A stretch of 64,000 bases of DNA from Arthrobacter_M sp030063245 (GTDB taxonomy: Bacteria; Actinomycetota; Actinomycetes; Actinomycetales; Micrococcaceae). The stretch covers positions 1,488,001-1,552,000 of the forward strand of contig NZ_CP180316.1 in NCBI RefSeq assembly GCF_051131705.1, read 5' to 3'. Position numbers and translations under genes: made by a program. Below are positions 44,489 to 53,205 of this stretch, one piece after another. The notes under the pieces were generated by a model. It was not told the origin of the DNA, searched no databases, and was given only the letters and a program-made list of their open reading frames with translations. Within the stretch, counting starts at the first letter, position 1. Each line of letters starts with the position of its first letter.

Positions 44489-45739
44489 ATGGATGCCGAC
44501 ACGGAGGTGGAGCGCGTGCTCAAGCACGCCGCTCCCCACGTGCTCGCCGCTATCGTGCGGCGCAGCGGCGATTTCGAGACCTGCGAGGACGCGGTGCAGG
44601 AAGCGATGCTCGTCGCATACTCGAGGTGGCCGGCCCACGGCATCCCGCAGGACCCAACAGCCTGGTTGATCACGGTTGCGTACCGACGGCTGATCGACCA
44701 GGTGCGCACTGATCTCGCGCGGGTCCGCCGCGAGACGAAGGCGGCGGAACTCTCGTTGCATGATCTGGAGGCCGCAGATCCGGGGGTGAGTGCGGGCCAG
44801 GACGACACGCTCACCCTGCTCTTTCTCTGCTGCCACCCGTCTTTGACGCCGATCTCGCAGGTCGCGCTCACACTGCGTGCGGTCGGCGGTCTCACGACGG
44901 CGCAGATCGCGCGGGCGTTCCTGGCGAGCGAGGCGAGCATGGCCCAGCGCATCACGCGCGCGAAACAGAAGATCAGGCAGTCGGGCCAGCCGTTTCGGAT
45001 GCCGCCCGCCGAGGAGCGTTGCGATCGGCTCCGCGCGGTCGAGCATGTGCTCTACCTTGTGTTCAATGAGGGGTACCTGGCGAGCTCCGGCCCGGAGTTG
45101 CAGCGGGGCGAACTCGCGACCGAAGGCATCCGTCTCGCTCGCCTGCTGGCCGCGCTGGTGCCCGACGACGGTGAGGCGGTGGGGCTCCTCGCACTGATGT
45201 TGCTCATCGACTCGCGACGCGCGGCCCGCACGTGCGCCGACGGCACCCTGATCGCGCTGGCCGAACAGGACAGGAAGCTCTGGGATCGGGCGTTCATCGA
45301 CGAAGGCATTGATCTGATCACCGACAGCCTCGCACGCCTGCCGCTCGGCCCGTACCAGGTGCAGGCGGCCATTGCCGCACTGCACGCGGAGGCCCCCACC
45401 ACCGCCGAGACCGACTGGGCCCAGATCCTCGCGCTCTACGAGGTACTCGAGGCTATCGCCCCCAACCCCATGGCCTCGCTCGCGCAGGCGGTCGCATTCG
45501 CGATGGTTCAGGGCCCCGATGCTGGCCTCGCCAAGCTCGCCCTGCTAGAGGACGACGACCGCCTCATCTCCAACCACCGGCTGCACGTGGTTCGTGCCCA
45601 CCTAATCGAGCTGCTCGGCGACTACGAGATCGCCCGATCCGGCTATCTCACCGCCGCGGAGTTCACCGAGAGTGAGACGGAGAAGGCCTACCTGAAGGAT
45701 CGCGCGGCGCGGCTGGGTGCGGAGGGGGGAACACCTTAG
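44489..45739 (+). CDS. ECF sigma factor, ECF42 type (DUF6596)
   Basis: A 416-residue sigma factor with region 2 at about 10-80 (FETCEDAVQEAMLVAYSRW, AWLITVAYRRLIDQVR), region 4 at about 110-165 (LTLRAVGGLTTAQIARAFLA, MAQRITRAKQKIR) and a long helical C-terminal extension (LGPYQVQAAIAALHAEA) that is needed for activity in this group. The ATG directly follows the YCII stop. It is complete. Two ECF42 units within 10 kb suggest separate acquisition or duplication followed by inversion. Confidence 0.9.
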   Translation: MDADTEVERVLKHAAPHVLAAIVRRSGDFETCEDAVQEAMLVAYSRWPAHGIPQDPTAWLITVAYRRLIDQVRTDLARVRRETKAAELSLHDLEAADPGVSAGQDDTLTLLFLCCHPSLTPISQVALTLRAVGGLTTAQIARAFLASEASMAQRITRAKQKIRQSGQPFRMPPAEERCDRLRAVEHVLYLVFNEGYLASSGPELQRGELATEGIRLARLLAALVPDDGEAVGLLALMLLIDSRRAARTCADGTLIALAEQDRKLWDRAFIDEGIDLITDSLARLPLGPYQVQAAIAALHAEAPTTAETDWAQILALYEVLEAIAPNPMASLAQAVAFAMVQGPDAGLAKLALLEDDDRLISNHRLHVVRAHLIELLGDYEIARSGYLTAAEFTESETEKAYLKDRAARLGAEGGTP

Positions 45740-46131
45740 GGGAAACTTACTGGGAGGATCAGCGCACCGACCACCAGAACCGAGTACGTCTGAGCGCGCG
45801 ACGCTCGGGCCCGAGTCCACCGTAGGAAGGTGACAAGAAACAACGGATTTTCGACTCGGCGTCTTGAGGCGAACCAGCAGCTCAGCGCATCACTTGATGA
45901 CAAAGTACGCCGGAATCTACACGTATTCTCAAGTTCGTGTCAGTGGGCGGAAACGTGCCCACCAAAGCTGACTCAGGTTCTCAAATCCAACGGCACGATC
46001 CAGACCTGAAGTGTGTTGAATCAATTCGGTCTGAAGTGTTTCTGACTTCATAGGACCGAGGAGCCCCGTCTGCACCTGTCGGAATTTAAGGTAGTGGAGT
46101 CTGCGCTCTGATGGACGTGTGCGCATGTCAA
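45740..46131. other. no gene seen
   Basis: A minus-strand frame of 110 codons (45929-46261) overlaps the IS21 terminal repeats and is not a real gene. The stretch from about 46078 (TGTCGGAATT) may already be the tip of the IS21 relic. Confidence 0.45.
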
Positions 46132-46219
46132 TGGCCAGTAGTTTCTGCCCGTGGGCGGCCAGCAAGAATGCCCGCTGGTGGCCACGGAAACTGCCCATGT
46201 ATGGCCAACAGATCTGCCC
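46132..46219. repeat. four tandem IS21-type terminal repeats
   Basis: Four copies of an 18-19 base unit TGGCCA-n6/7-TGCCC begin at 46132, 46155 (as GCGGCCA), 46179 and 46202, a regular 23-24 base spacing. They lie just outside an IstB gene end, as the multiple transposase-binding sites of IS21 elements do. Confidence 0.75.
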
Positions 46220-46264
46220 ACCAGGATTCTGGCGGCGTTGGCCATACGGGGAGTTTTTCATCGG

Positions 46265-46430
46265 TTAGCTCATCGGGGTGACTCCCTTCCCGGCGAGGGC
46301 CTGCGTGAGCCGGATGGAGTCCCTGGAGGTCTGACAGACGTGCGCGTGGTGCAGGAGCCGGTCAACGGTCGCCGTGGCGAGGGTCCTGTGCATGAGGGCG
46401 TCGAAGCCAACTGAAGTTCCCATACGTTCG
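46265..46430 (-). pseudogene. IS21-type IstB ATPase, C-terminal fragment
   Basis: The frame reads ERMGTSVGFDALMHRTLATA, TVDRLLHHAHVCQTS and SIRLTQALAGKGVTPMS before the stop at 46265. This is the standard end of IstB. Upstream of about 46430 the similarity stops, so IstA and most of IstB are gone. Together with the repeats at 46132-46219 it marks one end of an old IS21 element. Confidence 0.8.
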
Positions 46431-46679
46431 CTGATGGCCGACGACCCAGCGCCCATGTAAATAAAGGGCGGCATCAACAAGCGGTAGAGGCCCTCTGCGG
46501 CGTCCGCGCCGACTTCCAGCAGCACCCAAGCTGCTAATGAAGAATGCCGGCGAGGAAGGCGCCGGGCAGCGCGCGTCTCGCACCCGAGTGTAGTGGGCCA
46601 GCGCGGCGGCAGTGCTCGGGTGCAGCGCAACCTCACGCTGCCGTGGTTCTTGCAGGGGTGCCCATATATAGGACACTGC

Positions 46680-47080
46680 TAGACATTGTCGTGACCAAGT
46701 TGGACCAGTTGGCCCGGTCCGTCCGGGACGCCCACGCAATTGCTGATGACCTTGTCGGTCGCGGGATCAAGCTCAGCATCGGTGGTTCGGTGCATGATCC
46801 GACGGATCCCATGGGAATGCTGCTGTTCAATGTTCGGGCGATGGTTGCGGAGTTCGTAGGAGACGTCATTCGGACGCGCCCAAGGGAGGGCATGAAGATC
46901 GCGAAGGCCAACGGGCGGCTGCGTGTAAGCAGCCAGAGCTACCATCAGTCAGGATTCCCATCCCGTGAAGTTGCATAGCGCTGACGAGCACGCCATGTAT
47001 GAGCTGGCCGAATTGTTCTCAGTTGGCCGTTCAACCGTTTATCGGGCCGGCGAGCGGGTTCGGCAAAAGGGGGAAGCCCA
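46680..47080 (+). pseudogene. serine recombinase (resolvase/invertase) remnant
   Basis: The fragment begins at DIVVTKLDQLARSVRDAHAI, continues LVGRGIKLSIGGSVHDPTDP and MVAEFVGDVIRTRPREGMK, then loses frame twice around 46925-46965 (KQPELP appears in another frame) and ends VKLHSADEHAMYELAELFSV, GRSTVYRAGERV. The catalytic Ser domain start is missing. The helix-turn-helix tail is recognisable. It is inactive. Confidence 0.8.
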
Positions 47081-47183
47081 GCAGTCTCCTAACAAGCGGT
47101 GCAGGCGTGTGGATATTCCGCGGAGTCGCCTTCGGTCAATGCCTTCGCCGCGATCCGCGCTCCGCTCGTGGAACTGCCCCCGT

Positions 47184-48053
47184 TCAGTGCCGCGTCGGCC
47201 GCTCGGGCAGACTTATTGGATCGGTGGTTTGCGCGTAGTACGGCGCCGCCGCCACCGTCATGCCGCCGTCGACCACGAGGATCTGCCCGGTGATGTAACG
47301 GGAATTCGGGGAGAGCAGGAATTCGATGGCATTGGCCATGTCCGCCGCGGTGCCAGGATGCCCTAGCGGGATTGTTGCGAGGACGGATTCCATCGGGGCC
47401 ATGCCCGGCATGCTGTAGAAGTATTCCAGCGAGTCCGAATCGATCAGTCCTCCGTTGACGCCGTTGACGTTGATGCCGTAGCCGGCAAACTCCACGGCCA
47501 TGTAGCGGACGAAGGATTCCACCGCTGCCTTGTAGGATCCGAGGGCAGCGTAGGTGGCGAATCCTCGGTGACTGCCGTAGCTGGTGACCGCGACGATGCG
47601 CCCACCACGGTCCATGAGTTTGACCGCCTCCTGCGCTCCGAGCACGAAAGGCCGGACGTTCATGGCGTAGGAACGGTCCAAGTGGTGGGTCTTGAGGTCC
47701 AGCAGTTTTTTGAACGCCGAGGCGGCGGCGTTGTTGATGAAGAAATCCAGCCGCCCGTACGCGGCGTCCACCTCATCGAAGAGCCGGATGATGTCGTCGG
47801 GATTTTCGACATCCGCCTGGACGGCGATGCCGTCCCCGCCGGCGGCCTTGGCTTCGGCTACGACGGCGTGGGCCAGGTCTGCGTTTTTCCGGTAGTTGAT
47901 CACCACGCTGGCCCCTTCCGCGGCCAGCTGCAGGGCCAGCGCCCGGCCGATCCCGCGTGAAGACCCGGTGATCAGTGCCACCTTGCCGGCGTATTTGCCG
48001 GCTCCACCGCCGGCTGCATCGCCGGAAGCACCGGCTGCGCTGCCGGCGGTCAC
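47184..48053 (-). CDS. SDR enoyl reductase, ChcA/FabL-like
   Basis: A 289-residue short-chain dehydrogenase/reductase. The cofactor loop is TGSSRGIG (residues 29-36), NNAA follows at 107-110, and the active site is Y168-x6-K175 (YAALGSYK) instead of the usual Y-x3-K. That spacing is the mark of enoyl reductases of the FabI/FabL type. It is the last gene of an operon with an acyl-CoA dehydrogenase and an EPSP-like/CoA-ligase fusion, which points to a cyclohexenylcarbonyl-CoA reductase (ChcA) role; a FabL-type enoyl-ACP reductase is the alternative. The start is GTG overlapping the previous stop (GTGA). The first 20 residues are a flexible Gly/Ala tail. Confidence 0.8.
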   Translation of the reverse strand: MTAGSAAGASGDAAGGGAGKYAGKVALITGSSRGIGRALALQLAAEGASVVINYRKNADLAHAVVAEAKAAGGDGIAVQADVENPDDIIRLFDEVDAAYGRLDFFINNAAASAFKKLLDLKTHHLDRSYAMNVRPFVLGAQEAVKLMDRGGRIVAVTSYGSHRGFATYAALGSYKAAVESFVRYMAVEFAGYGINVNGVNGGLIDSDSLEYFYSMPGMAPMESVLATIPLGHPGTAADMANAIEFLLSPNSRYITGQILVVDGGMTVAAAPYYAQTTDPISLPERPTRH

Positions 48054-49336
48054 AGGGCTGCCCCCGTCAGGCCCGAATCAGCGTCGTGGGCTGCGCCCAC
48101 CGAGGCGGCCGGGTCCGGTGCCGCCGGGTCCGGTGTGGCCGGGTCCGCTCCGTGGCCCGCACGGGAGAGGAGGTCCTTGGCGATCACGGCCTTCTGGATC
48201 TCATTGGTTCCCTCCTCAAAACGCTGCGCCCGTGCGTCCCGGTAGACACGCTCAATCGGTTGCGATTTCCAATAGCCAAGCCCGCCGTGAACCTGCAGTG
48301 CCTTGTCCGTCACCCGGGTGAGCATGTCGACGGCGGTCAGCTTGGCCATCGAGGACAGGGCAGGGGCGCGGTCGGAACTGGCTTCCCACTGGGCAGCCGC
48401 GTGCATGACGAGGGCCCGGGCGGCCTCGATGTCCGCAGCGTTTTCGGCGAGCAGAAACGCGATGGCCTGCCGCTGCGAAATCGGCTTCCCGAAGGTAACC
48501 CGATGCTGGGCATAGCCGACGGCGAGCTGCTGGGCACGCTCGGCCAGCCCGACGCAGCTCATGGCCACGGAAATCCGGCTCGGCGTGAGGAATCCGCCCA
48601 ACGCAATCGTGAGGCCGTCGCCCTCGGCACCGAGGCGCTGGGACACCGGGACCGGGGTATCGCGGAACGTGAGCCGGGCGTGATCGGTGCCCCTTACGCC
48701 CATGGTGTTGGAGGTGTCCTGCACCGTGGCGCCGGCAGCGTCGCGGTCCACCAGCAGGGCCACGGTGCCTTCTGAGCCGCTGCTGCCGGCGATTCGGGCG
48801 AAGAGCAGCCAATAGTCACAGTTCACGCCGAACGTGATTAGATGCTTGGTCCCGGTGAGGTAGTAAAAGTCCCCGTCCCTGCGGACGGAGCAGCTGATGT
48901 CCGCCCCGGTTCCGTTATCGGGTTCGGTCAGGGTGAAGGCTACGGTGATGTCTCCGGCGACGGAGGGGACGATGAATTTTTCCCGCTGTTCGGCGCTGGC
49001 GTGCGGATTCATGGACCGCCACGTGCCGTTGACCACATGCACGATCATCCGGATGGAGGCGTGGGACCGGGAGAAGACCTCCATCAGTCCCATCCACTGT
49101 GTGAAGCTCAGTCCGCGTCCGCCCAGTTCCACGGGTGCCGCCAGGCCCAGGAAGCCCTTGCTCTTGAGCTCGGCGCGCAGGGCCGGTTCCACCGTCCCGC
49201 TGTCCTCGATTCTTCTGGCCCACGCCTCGCCGGGGCCCTCGACCCAGTCCGTGACCTCCGCCAGGAGACTGTCGTATAGTTCCTGCGGCACGGCGCTGCC
49301 GCGCCCGTCCAAGGTGGAAGCCTGCCGTACCGTCAT
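48050..49336 (-). CDS. acyl-CoA dehydrogenase
   Basis: A 428-residue flavoenzyme of the acyl-CoA dehydrogenase family. Visible parts are AFTLTEPDNGTGADI (FAD/substrate region), YYLTGTKHLITFG, QRQAIAFLLAENAADIEAAR, and the C-terminal LQVHGGLGYWKSQPIERVYRD followed by EGTNEIQKAVIAKDLL. The catalytic base is expected in this late region (RFEEGTNEIQ). The Pro/Ala/Asp-rich tail is unusual. ATG at 49336 is taken because the fusion gene's stop overlaps it, giving tight coupling. In cyclohexanecarboxyl-CoA cassettes a homologue is thought to process a cyclohexenyl-CoA intermediate; this is inferred here from context. Confidence 0.85.
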   Translation of the reverse strand: MTVRQASTLDGRGSAVPQELYDSLLAEVTDWVEGPGEAWARRIEDSGTVEPALRAELKSKGFLGLAAPVELGGRGLSFTQWMGLMEVFSRSHASIRMIVHVVNGTWRSMNPHASAEQREKFIVPSVAGDITVAFTLTEPDNGTGADISCSVRRDGDFYYLTGTKHLITFGVNCDYWLLFARIAGSSGSEGTVALLVDRDAAGATVQDTSNTMGVRGTDHARLTFRDTPVPVSQRLGAEGDGLTIALGGFLTPSRISVAMSCVGLAERAQQLAVGYAQHRVTFGKPISQRQAIAFLLAENAADIEAARALVMHAAAQWEASSDRAPALSSMAKLTAVDMLTRVTDKALQVHGGLGYWKSQPIERVYRDARAQRFEEGTNEIQKAVIAKDLLSRAGHGADPATPDPAAPDPAASVGAAHDADSGLTGAAL

Positions 49337-52300
49337 TTTTCCCTGGCCCTTCTTTTCGTGTGCGTCTGCGGGACCAGATGCGCGGCGCGCTCGCGCAGCA
49401 CGAATTTTTGGATCTTGCCCACTGGGTTGCGCGGGATCTCGTCTATTGGTTCGAGCCGCTCGGGCCAGTAGTGTTTGCTCACGCCGCTGTGCTGCAGGAA
49501 CCGCTGGAGCCCGCTGAAGCTCAGCTCCGCTCCCGGTGCCAGCCGGACGAAGGCGCACGCACGCTCGCCCAGCCGGGCATCGGGCATGGCAACGATGGCC
49601 ACATCGGCAATGGCCGGGTGGGTGTGCAGGAGTTGTTCGAGCTCTGCGACCGGAAGTTTCTCCCCGCCGCGGTTAATGATGTCCCGCACGCGGCCGGTGA
49701 TGCGGAGGTAGCCCTCGTCATCGATGGTGGCCAGATCCCCGGTACGGTACCAGCCATCGGAGCTAAACGTCTCCGCGGCCAGCTCGGGCCGGTCCAGGTA
49801 GCCGTCGAAGACCGTGGGGCCGGTCAGTTCCAGATTCCCCTCCGCTTCCGGCGGCAGCCGCAGTCCGTCGTCGTCGACAATCCGCAGCTGCACCCCGGTC
49901 AGCGCCCTGCCATCGGTACCCCACGCCTTCGACGGCGGGTCCGCCGGTGAGGTAAGCGCGCCGAGCCCCGTCTCGGTGGTGCCAAAAGCCCCGCACACTG
50001 CCGTACCGAGCACGCGGGTGGCGCGTTCGGCCAGCGCCCGGGGCACGGCCGCGCCCGTCACCACGAAGACACGCAGGCGTTCCGGCCGGGTCCCGCCGTC
50101 TTCCACGGCCTGCAGTAAATCGGTCAAAAATGGCGTCGCGGCCTGCACAAAAGTTCCTTCCCAATCATGCAGAATGTCCAACGCCCGGGGAGCATCCCAG
50201 ACGCTTTGCAGGATCTGCGGGACGCCCAGAGTGAACGACAGCCACATCCCGTAGAGGAAACCCGTCTGGTGGGCCAGCGGCGACGGGATATAGATGGAAT
50301 CGGTGGCGTCCAGGCCCAGCTGGCGCGCTTCCATCAGGGCAGCCCGGGAAAGCCGCCGGTGCGTATGGATCACACCCTTGGGCCGGCCCGAGGTGCCCGA
50401 GGTCAGCAGCAGTTGGGCGGCGTCGTCCGGACCTGGCGCGCGCGCGTCCAGGGCTGCGCGGTCGACGACGGCGGACGCCCAGGCATGATGCCAGGGTGAC
50501 CATTGCACCCGGGGATTGGTGTTGTTGGGCATCAGCCGCGGGACACCAGCCGTGCCGTGCACGACGAAGACGTGCTCGACGCGGATCCCGGCGGTGCCGG
50601 CAGTGGTGGCGGCGTCGGTAGCCTCATCCGCACTGCCGCCCGCGACGGGATCCGCTCCGGTGCCCGCACCGGTGCCGGGGCCGCTGCGGTCGAGCAGCCG
50701 GGCGATTTCGCTGGCATGCTGGCGGCCGCGGAAATTGTCTGCCACCAACAGCACTTTCGCCCCGGACTGCTGCAGCGCATAGGCGACTTCACGGTCGCCG
50801 AAGATTGGCATGATCGGTGCGATGACTGCCCCGATCCGCAGCGCCGCTGCGGAGATCACGACGAACTGGCGCCAGTTCGGCAGCTGGACCGCGATTCTGT
50901 CTCCGGCGGCTACACCCAGATTGAGGAAGACGGTCGCCGCGTGATCAACCTCGTTATCAAGGGCCGCCCAGCTCAGGTGCGACGTCGTATTCCACCGGGC
51001 ATCCACCACGGCCAGGGCATGCGGTTTCTCCTCGGCCCAGCGCCGGATCCAGTCCGACGCCGTCATCGACTCGGCAGCGGCGCTCTCCTTCGCATCAGGT
51101 CCGGCGGGATGACGGAGCACGGACCCGCGTGCGGAGCCCTGCTCCACCTCCATATCCAGGCCGAGCGTCTGCATGGCGGCCAGGAATTTCGGGTAGGAGA
51201 TCCGGTAGGCATTCGGGTAGGTCAGCGAGGATCTGCCGGCCGCGGCCGTTGCCGCGACGGCCAAGGACATCAGGACCCGGTGATCGTTGAAGGATGAAAG
51301 GTGGGCGCCATGCAGTCGTGGAACGCCGCGGACGCATAAATTGCTGCCGTCAAAGTTCAGGTCTGCGCCCATGCTGTTGAGCTGGAGCATGGCCACGACG
51401 CGGTCTGACTCCTTCAGCCGGACGTGCTCCACGTGCCGGAAGACGCTTTCGCCATCGGCCAGGGCCGCCATAACCGAGAGCACCGGCAGCATGTCCGGCA
51501 CCGTCCGGCAGTCCACGTCCATCGGTCCCATCCGCCGGCCCTGGTGCCGCACCCGGACGCCGTCGGCCTGCCTGTCGTACTCCATCGGCAGCCCCATCGC
51601 GGCCACGATGTCCAGCAGCTCGGACTCCGGATGGTCGGTGCCGCTGGAGCTGGTTTGGCGTAAGCCGCGCAGCAGAATGTCCGACGGGTGCAGGGCCCCT
51701 ACGGCCAGCCCGAAGGCGGCGGAGCCGATGTCCGGCGGCAGGACCAAATCCGTGGGCCGCGGCACCTGGTTGGGCGGGATGGTGTAACGCCTGCCGTCCG
51801 CGGACACATCGACCTGCAGGCCGAATTGGCGCATCATGCGCACGGTGAGCTCAATGTAGGTGCGTTCGTTAAGCGGCCCGTCGATGACCACTGTGCTCTC
51901 GTCCAGAGCGAACGGAGCGAGCAGGAGCAATCCCGAAACCCATTGCGAGAGCGTTCCGGAGATGTGCACTATGCCGCCGCTGGGACGGCGGGCTTTGACC
52001 CGGATCGGCGGGCAGTCAGTGGGGGAGCTGGCGTCTACGCCGAGCTGGCGCAGGGCGGCGAGTAACGGGCCGACGGGTCTGCGTTGGAAGTACTTTTGAC
52101 CCGTGATGGTCACGTCGCGGTCTGCCAGTGAAGCCAGTCCCACCATAAAATACAAGGTGCTGCCCGAACTGCCGGCGGAGGCTGCGTCCGAGCGCGGGTG
52201 GTACGGGCCGCCGTGGACAATGAAGGTATCTCCGCTGATCTCGATTCGGATGCCGAGCGATCGCAGCAGCGAAACGGTATAGTCCACGTGACGGGCGTCG

Positions 52301-52434
52301 CTGAGCCCGGAAATATGGCTGACGCCGGGAGCCAGCGAGGCGAGGATCAGGGCCCGATGGGCATGATATTTCGAGTTCGGGACCTGGACGTCCCCACGGA
52401 TAAGGCCGTCGGAACCAATGACGGATAATTGCAC
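49333..52434 (-). CDS. EPSP-synthase-like domain fused to acyl-CoA/AMP ligase
   Basis: A 1033-residue two-domain protein. Residues 1-420 align with 5-enolpyruvylshikimate-3-phosphate synthase: VPNSKYHAHRA with K22 and R27, LSQW (Q164), TVPDML (D314), RLKESDR (E342, R345) and FNDHR (D384, R386). Three residues that bind phosphoenolpyruvate or phosphate in E. coli AroA are changed (by-eye alignment): R100 to Y95, R124 to Y115, K411 to I412. After a linker (about 430-455) comes an ANL ligase with LLTSGTSGRPKGVIH, GAFGTTETG, YRTGD, RVRDIINRGGEK and the C-terminal Lys in NPVGKIQKF. The start is GTG. I recall similar fusions or adjacent pairs (plmJK, ansJ/K) in cyclohexanecarboxyl-CoA clusters, where shikimate is activated and dehydrated. 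Confidence 0.88.
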   Translation of the reverse strand: MQLSVIGSDGLIRGDVQVPNSKYHAHRALILASLAPGVSHISGLSDARHVDYTVSLLRSLGIRIEISGDTFIVHGGPYHPRSDAASAGSSGSTLYFMVGLASLADRDVTITGQKYFQRRPVGPLLAALRQLGVDASSPTDCPPIRVKARRPSGGIVHISGTLSQWVSGLLLLAPFALDESTVVIDGPLNERTYIELTVRMMRQFGLQVDVSADGRRYTIPPNQVPRPTDLVLPPDIGSAAFGLAVGALHPSDILLRGLRQTSSSGTDHPESELLDIVAAMGLPMEYDRQADGVRVRHQGRRMGPMDVDCRTVPDMLPVLSVMAALADGESVFRHVEHVRLKESDRVVAMLQLNSMGADLNFDGSNLCVRGVPRLHGAHLSSFNDHRVLMSLAVAATAAAGRSSLTYPNAYRISYPKFLAAMQTLGLDMEVEQGSARGSVLRHPAGPDAKESAAAESMTASDWIRRWAEEKPHALAVVDARWNTTSHLSWAALDNEVDHAATVFLNLGVAAGDRIAVQLPNWRQFVVISAAALRIGAVIAPIMPIFGDREVAYALQQSGAKVLLVADNFRGRQHASEIARLLDRSGPGTGAGTGADPVAGGSADEATDAATTAGTAGIRVEHVFVVHGTAGVPRLMPNNTNPRVQWSPWHHAWASAVVDRAALDARAPGPDDAAQLLLTSGTSGRPKGVIHTHRRLSRAALMEARQLGLDATDSIYIPSPLAHQTGFLYGMWLSFTLGVPQILQSVWDAPRALDILHDWEGTFVQAATPFLTDLLQAVEDGGTRPERLRVFVVTGAAVPRALAERATRVLGTAVCGAFGTTETGLGALTSPADPPSKAWGTDGRALTGVQLRIVDDDGLRLPPEAEGNLELTGPTVFDGYLDRPELAAETFSSDGWYRTGDLATIDDEGYLRITGRVRDIINRGGEKLPVAELEQLLHTHPAIADVAIVAMPDARLGERACAFVRLAPGAELSFSGLQRFLQHSGVSKHYWPERLEPIDEIPRNPVGKIQKFVLRERAAHLVPQTHTKRRAREK

Positions 52435-52640
52435 GATGCCAACCCGTTTCCACGATTTTTACGACGGAATGTAACGTCTCTAGTTCTGCTCTCCTGTGGT
52501 GAAACTAGTCTTCGACCCCTGTGTCAGGGCCGTTGGTAGTGAGCATACGTGATTTGGATCTCGGCGGGGCGGACGGGACGCTATCTTGCGGAAATTGTTG
52601 CCTGAGGCAGTTACAACGCAGGCAACTACAGCGTGGGCAG

Positions 52641-53099
52641 CTACAGCGTGACGGTGATCCAGTCACCGTCAATGGCGGCATGCAGCGGCACCAGGGGGCG
52701 CTGGGCCGGTCCGGTAATGACAGTCCCGTCCGCGGCCTGAAAGGACGATCCGTGACAGGGGCAGTCAAACTTTTTCCCGGCTGCCGCTACCGTACAGCCG
52801 GCGTGCGTGCAGACGGCGCTGTAGGCGAGGACCGACGTATCGTCCGGGCGGAACAGCACGATGTTCTTATCATTGGCTGTTGCACTGCCCGTGGTGCCGA
52901 CGGCGATATCGGCCAAACGACCCACCCGGACGGGGGTTCCGCCGGCACTGGGAGTGGCCGACGGCATCTGCGCACCGGCCGGGGCGCCCTGCTGCGGAGA
53001 GCAGCCCGTCAGTGCCGCAATTGTGCCAGCGGCGGCACCTGCCGTCAGGAGGGAATGGTTCAGCAGGGTGCGGCGGTTTAGCGGAGCGCTCGAAGTCAT
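52641..53099 (-). CDS. Rieske [2Fe-2S] lipoprotein
   Basis: A 152-residue exported protein. The N terminus has NRRTLLNHSLLTAGAAAG, a twin-arginine-like start, leading into the lipobox LTGC at about residue 33. After a Pro/Ser/Gly linker the Rieske domain shows CTHAGC and CPCHGS, the two Cys-His pairs that hold the cluster, and a closing GPAQRPLVPL. It could pass electrons at the outer membrane face, for example to a redox partner of acyl-CoA dehydrogenation, but no partner is visible. It lies between fadB and the EPSP-ligase operon on the same strand, with gaps of 106 and 206 bases, so it may have its own promoter. Confidence 0.87.
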   Translation of the reverse strand: MTSSAPLNRRTLLNHSLLTAGAAAGTIAALTGCSPQQGAPAGAQMPSATPSAGGTPVRVGRLADIAVGTTGSATANDKNIVLFRPDDTSVLAYSAVCTHAGCTVAAAGKKFDCPCHGSSFQAADGTVITGPAQRPLVPLHAAIDGDWITVTL

Positions 53100-53160
53100 G
53101 GATCCAGTCTGCCAGCTCTGACTGGGAAGTTTCCCACAGCCCAATCCCACCCGCCCGCCG

Positions 53161-53187
53161 GCCGTGGCCCCTGAGGTAGGGGCCGGC
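53161..53187 (-). terminator. GC-rich stem-loop between fadB and the Rieske gene
   Basis: GGCCCC (53166-53171) pairs with GGGGCC (53179-53184), extended by GCCG/GGC with a bulge; loop TGAGGTA. No T-run, so either a weak terminator of fadAB or an attenuator. Confidence 0.4.
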
Positions 53188-53205
53188 CCGCGGATTCGCC
53201 AGGGC

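Noticed and set aside
45929..46261. Minus-strand frame of 110 codons
   Set aside because: It reads through the IS21 terminal repeats and has no domain or ribosome site.
52440..52475. GTTAC...GTAA half-sites upstream of the fusion gene, similar to the fadAB palindrome
   Set aside because: Spacing is 8 rather than 6 bases and the second half-site is incomplete; not convincing as the same operator.
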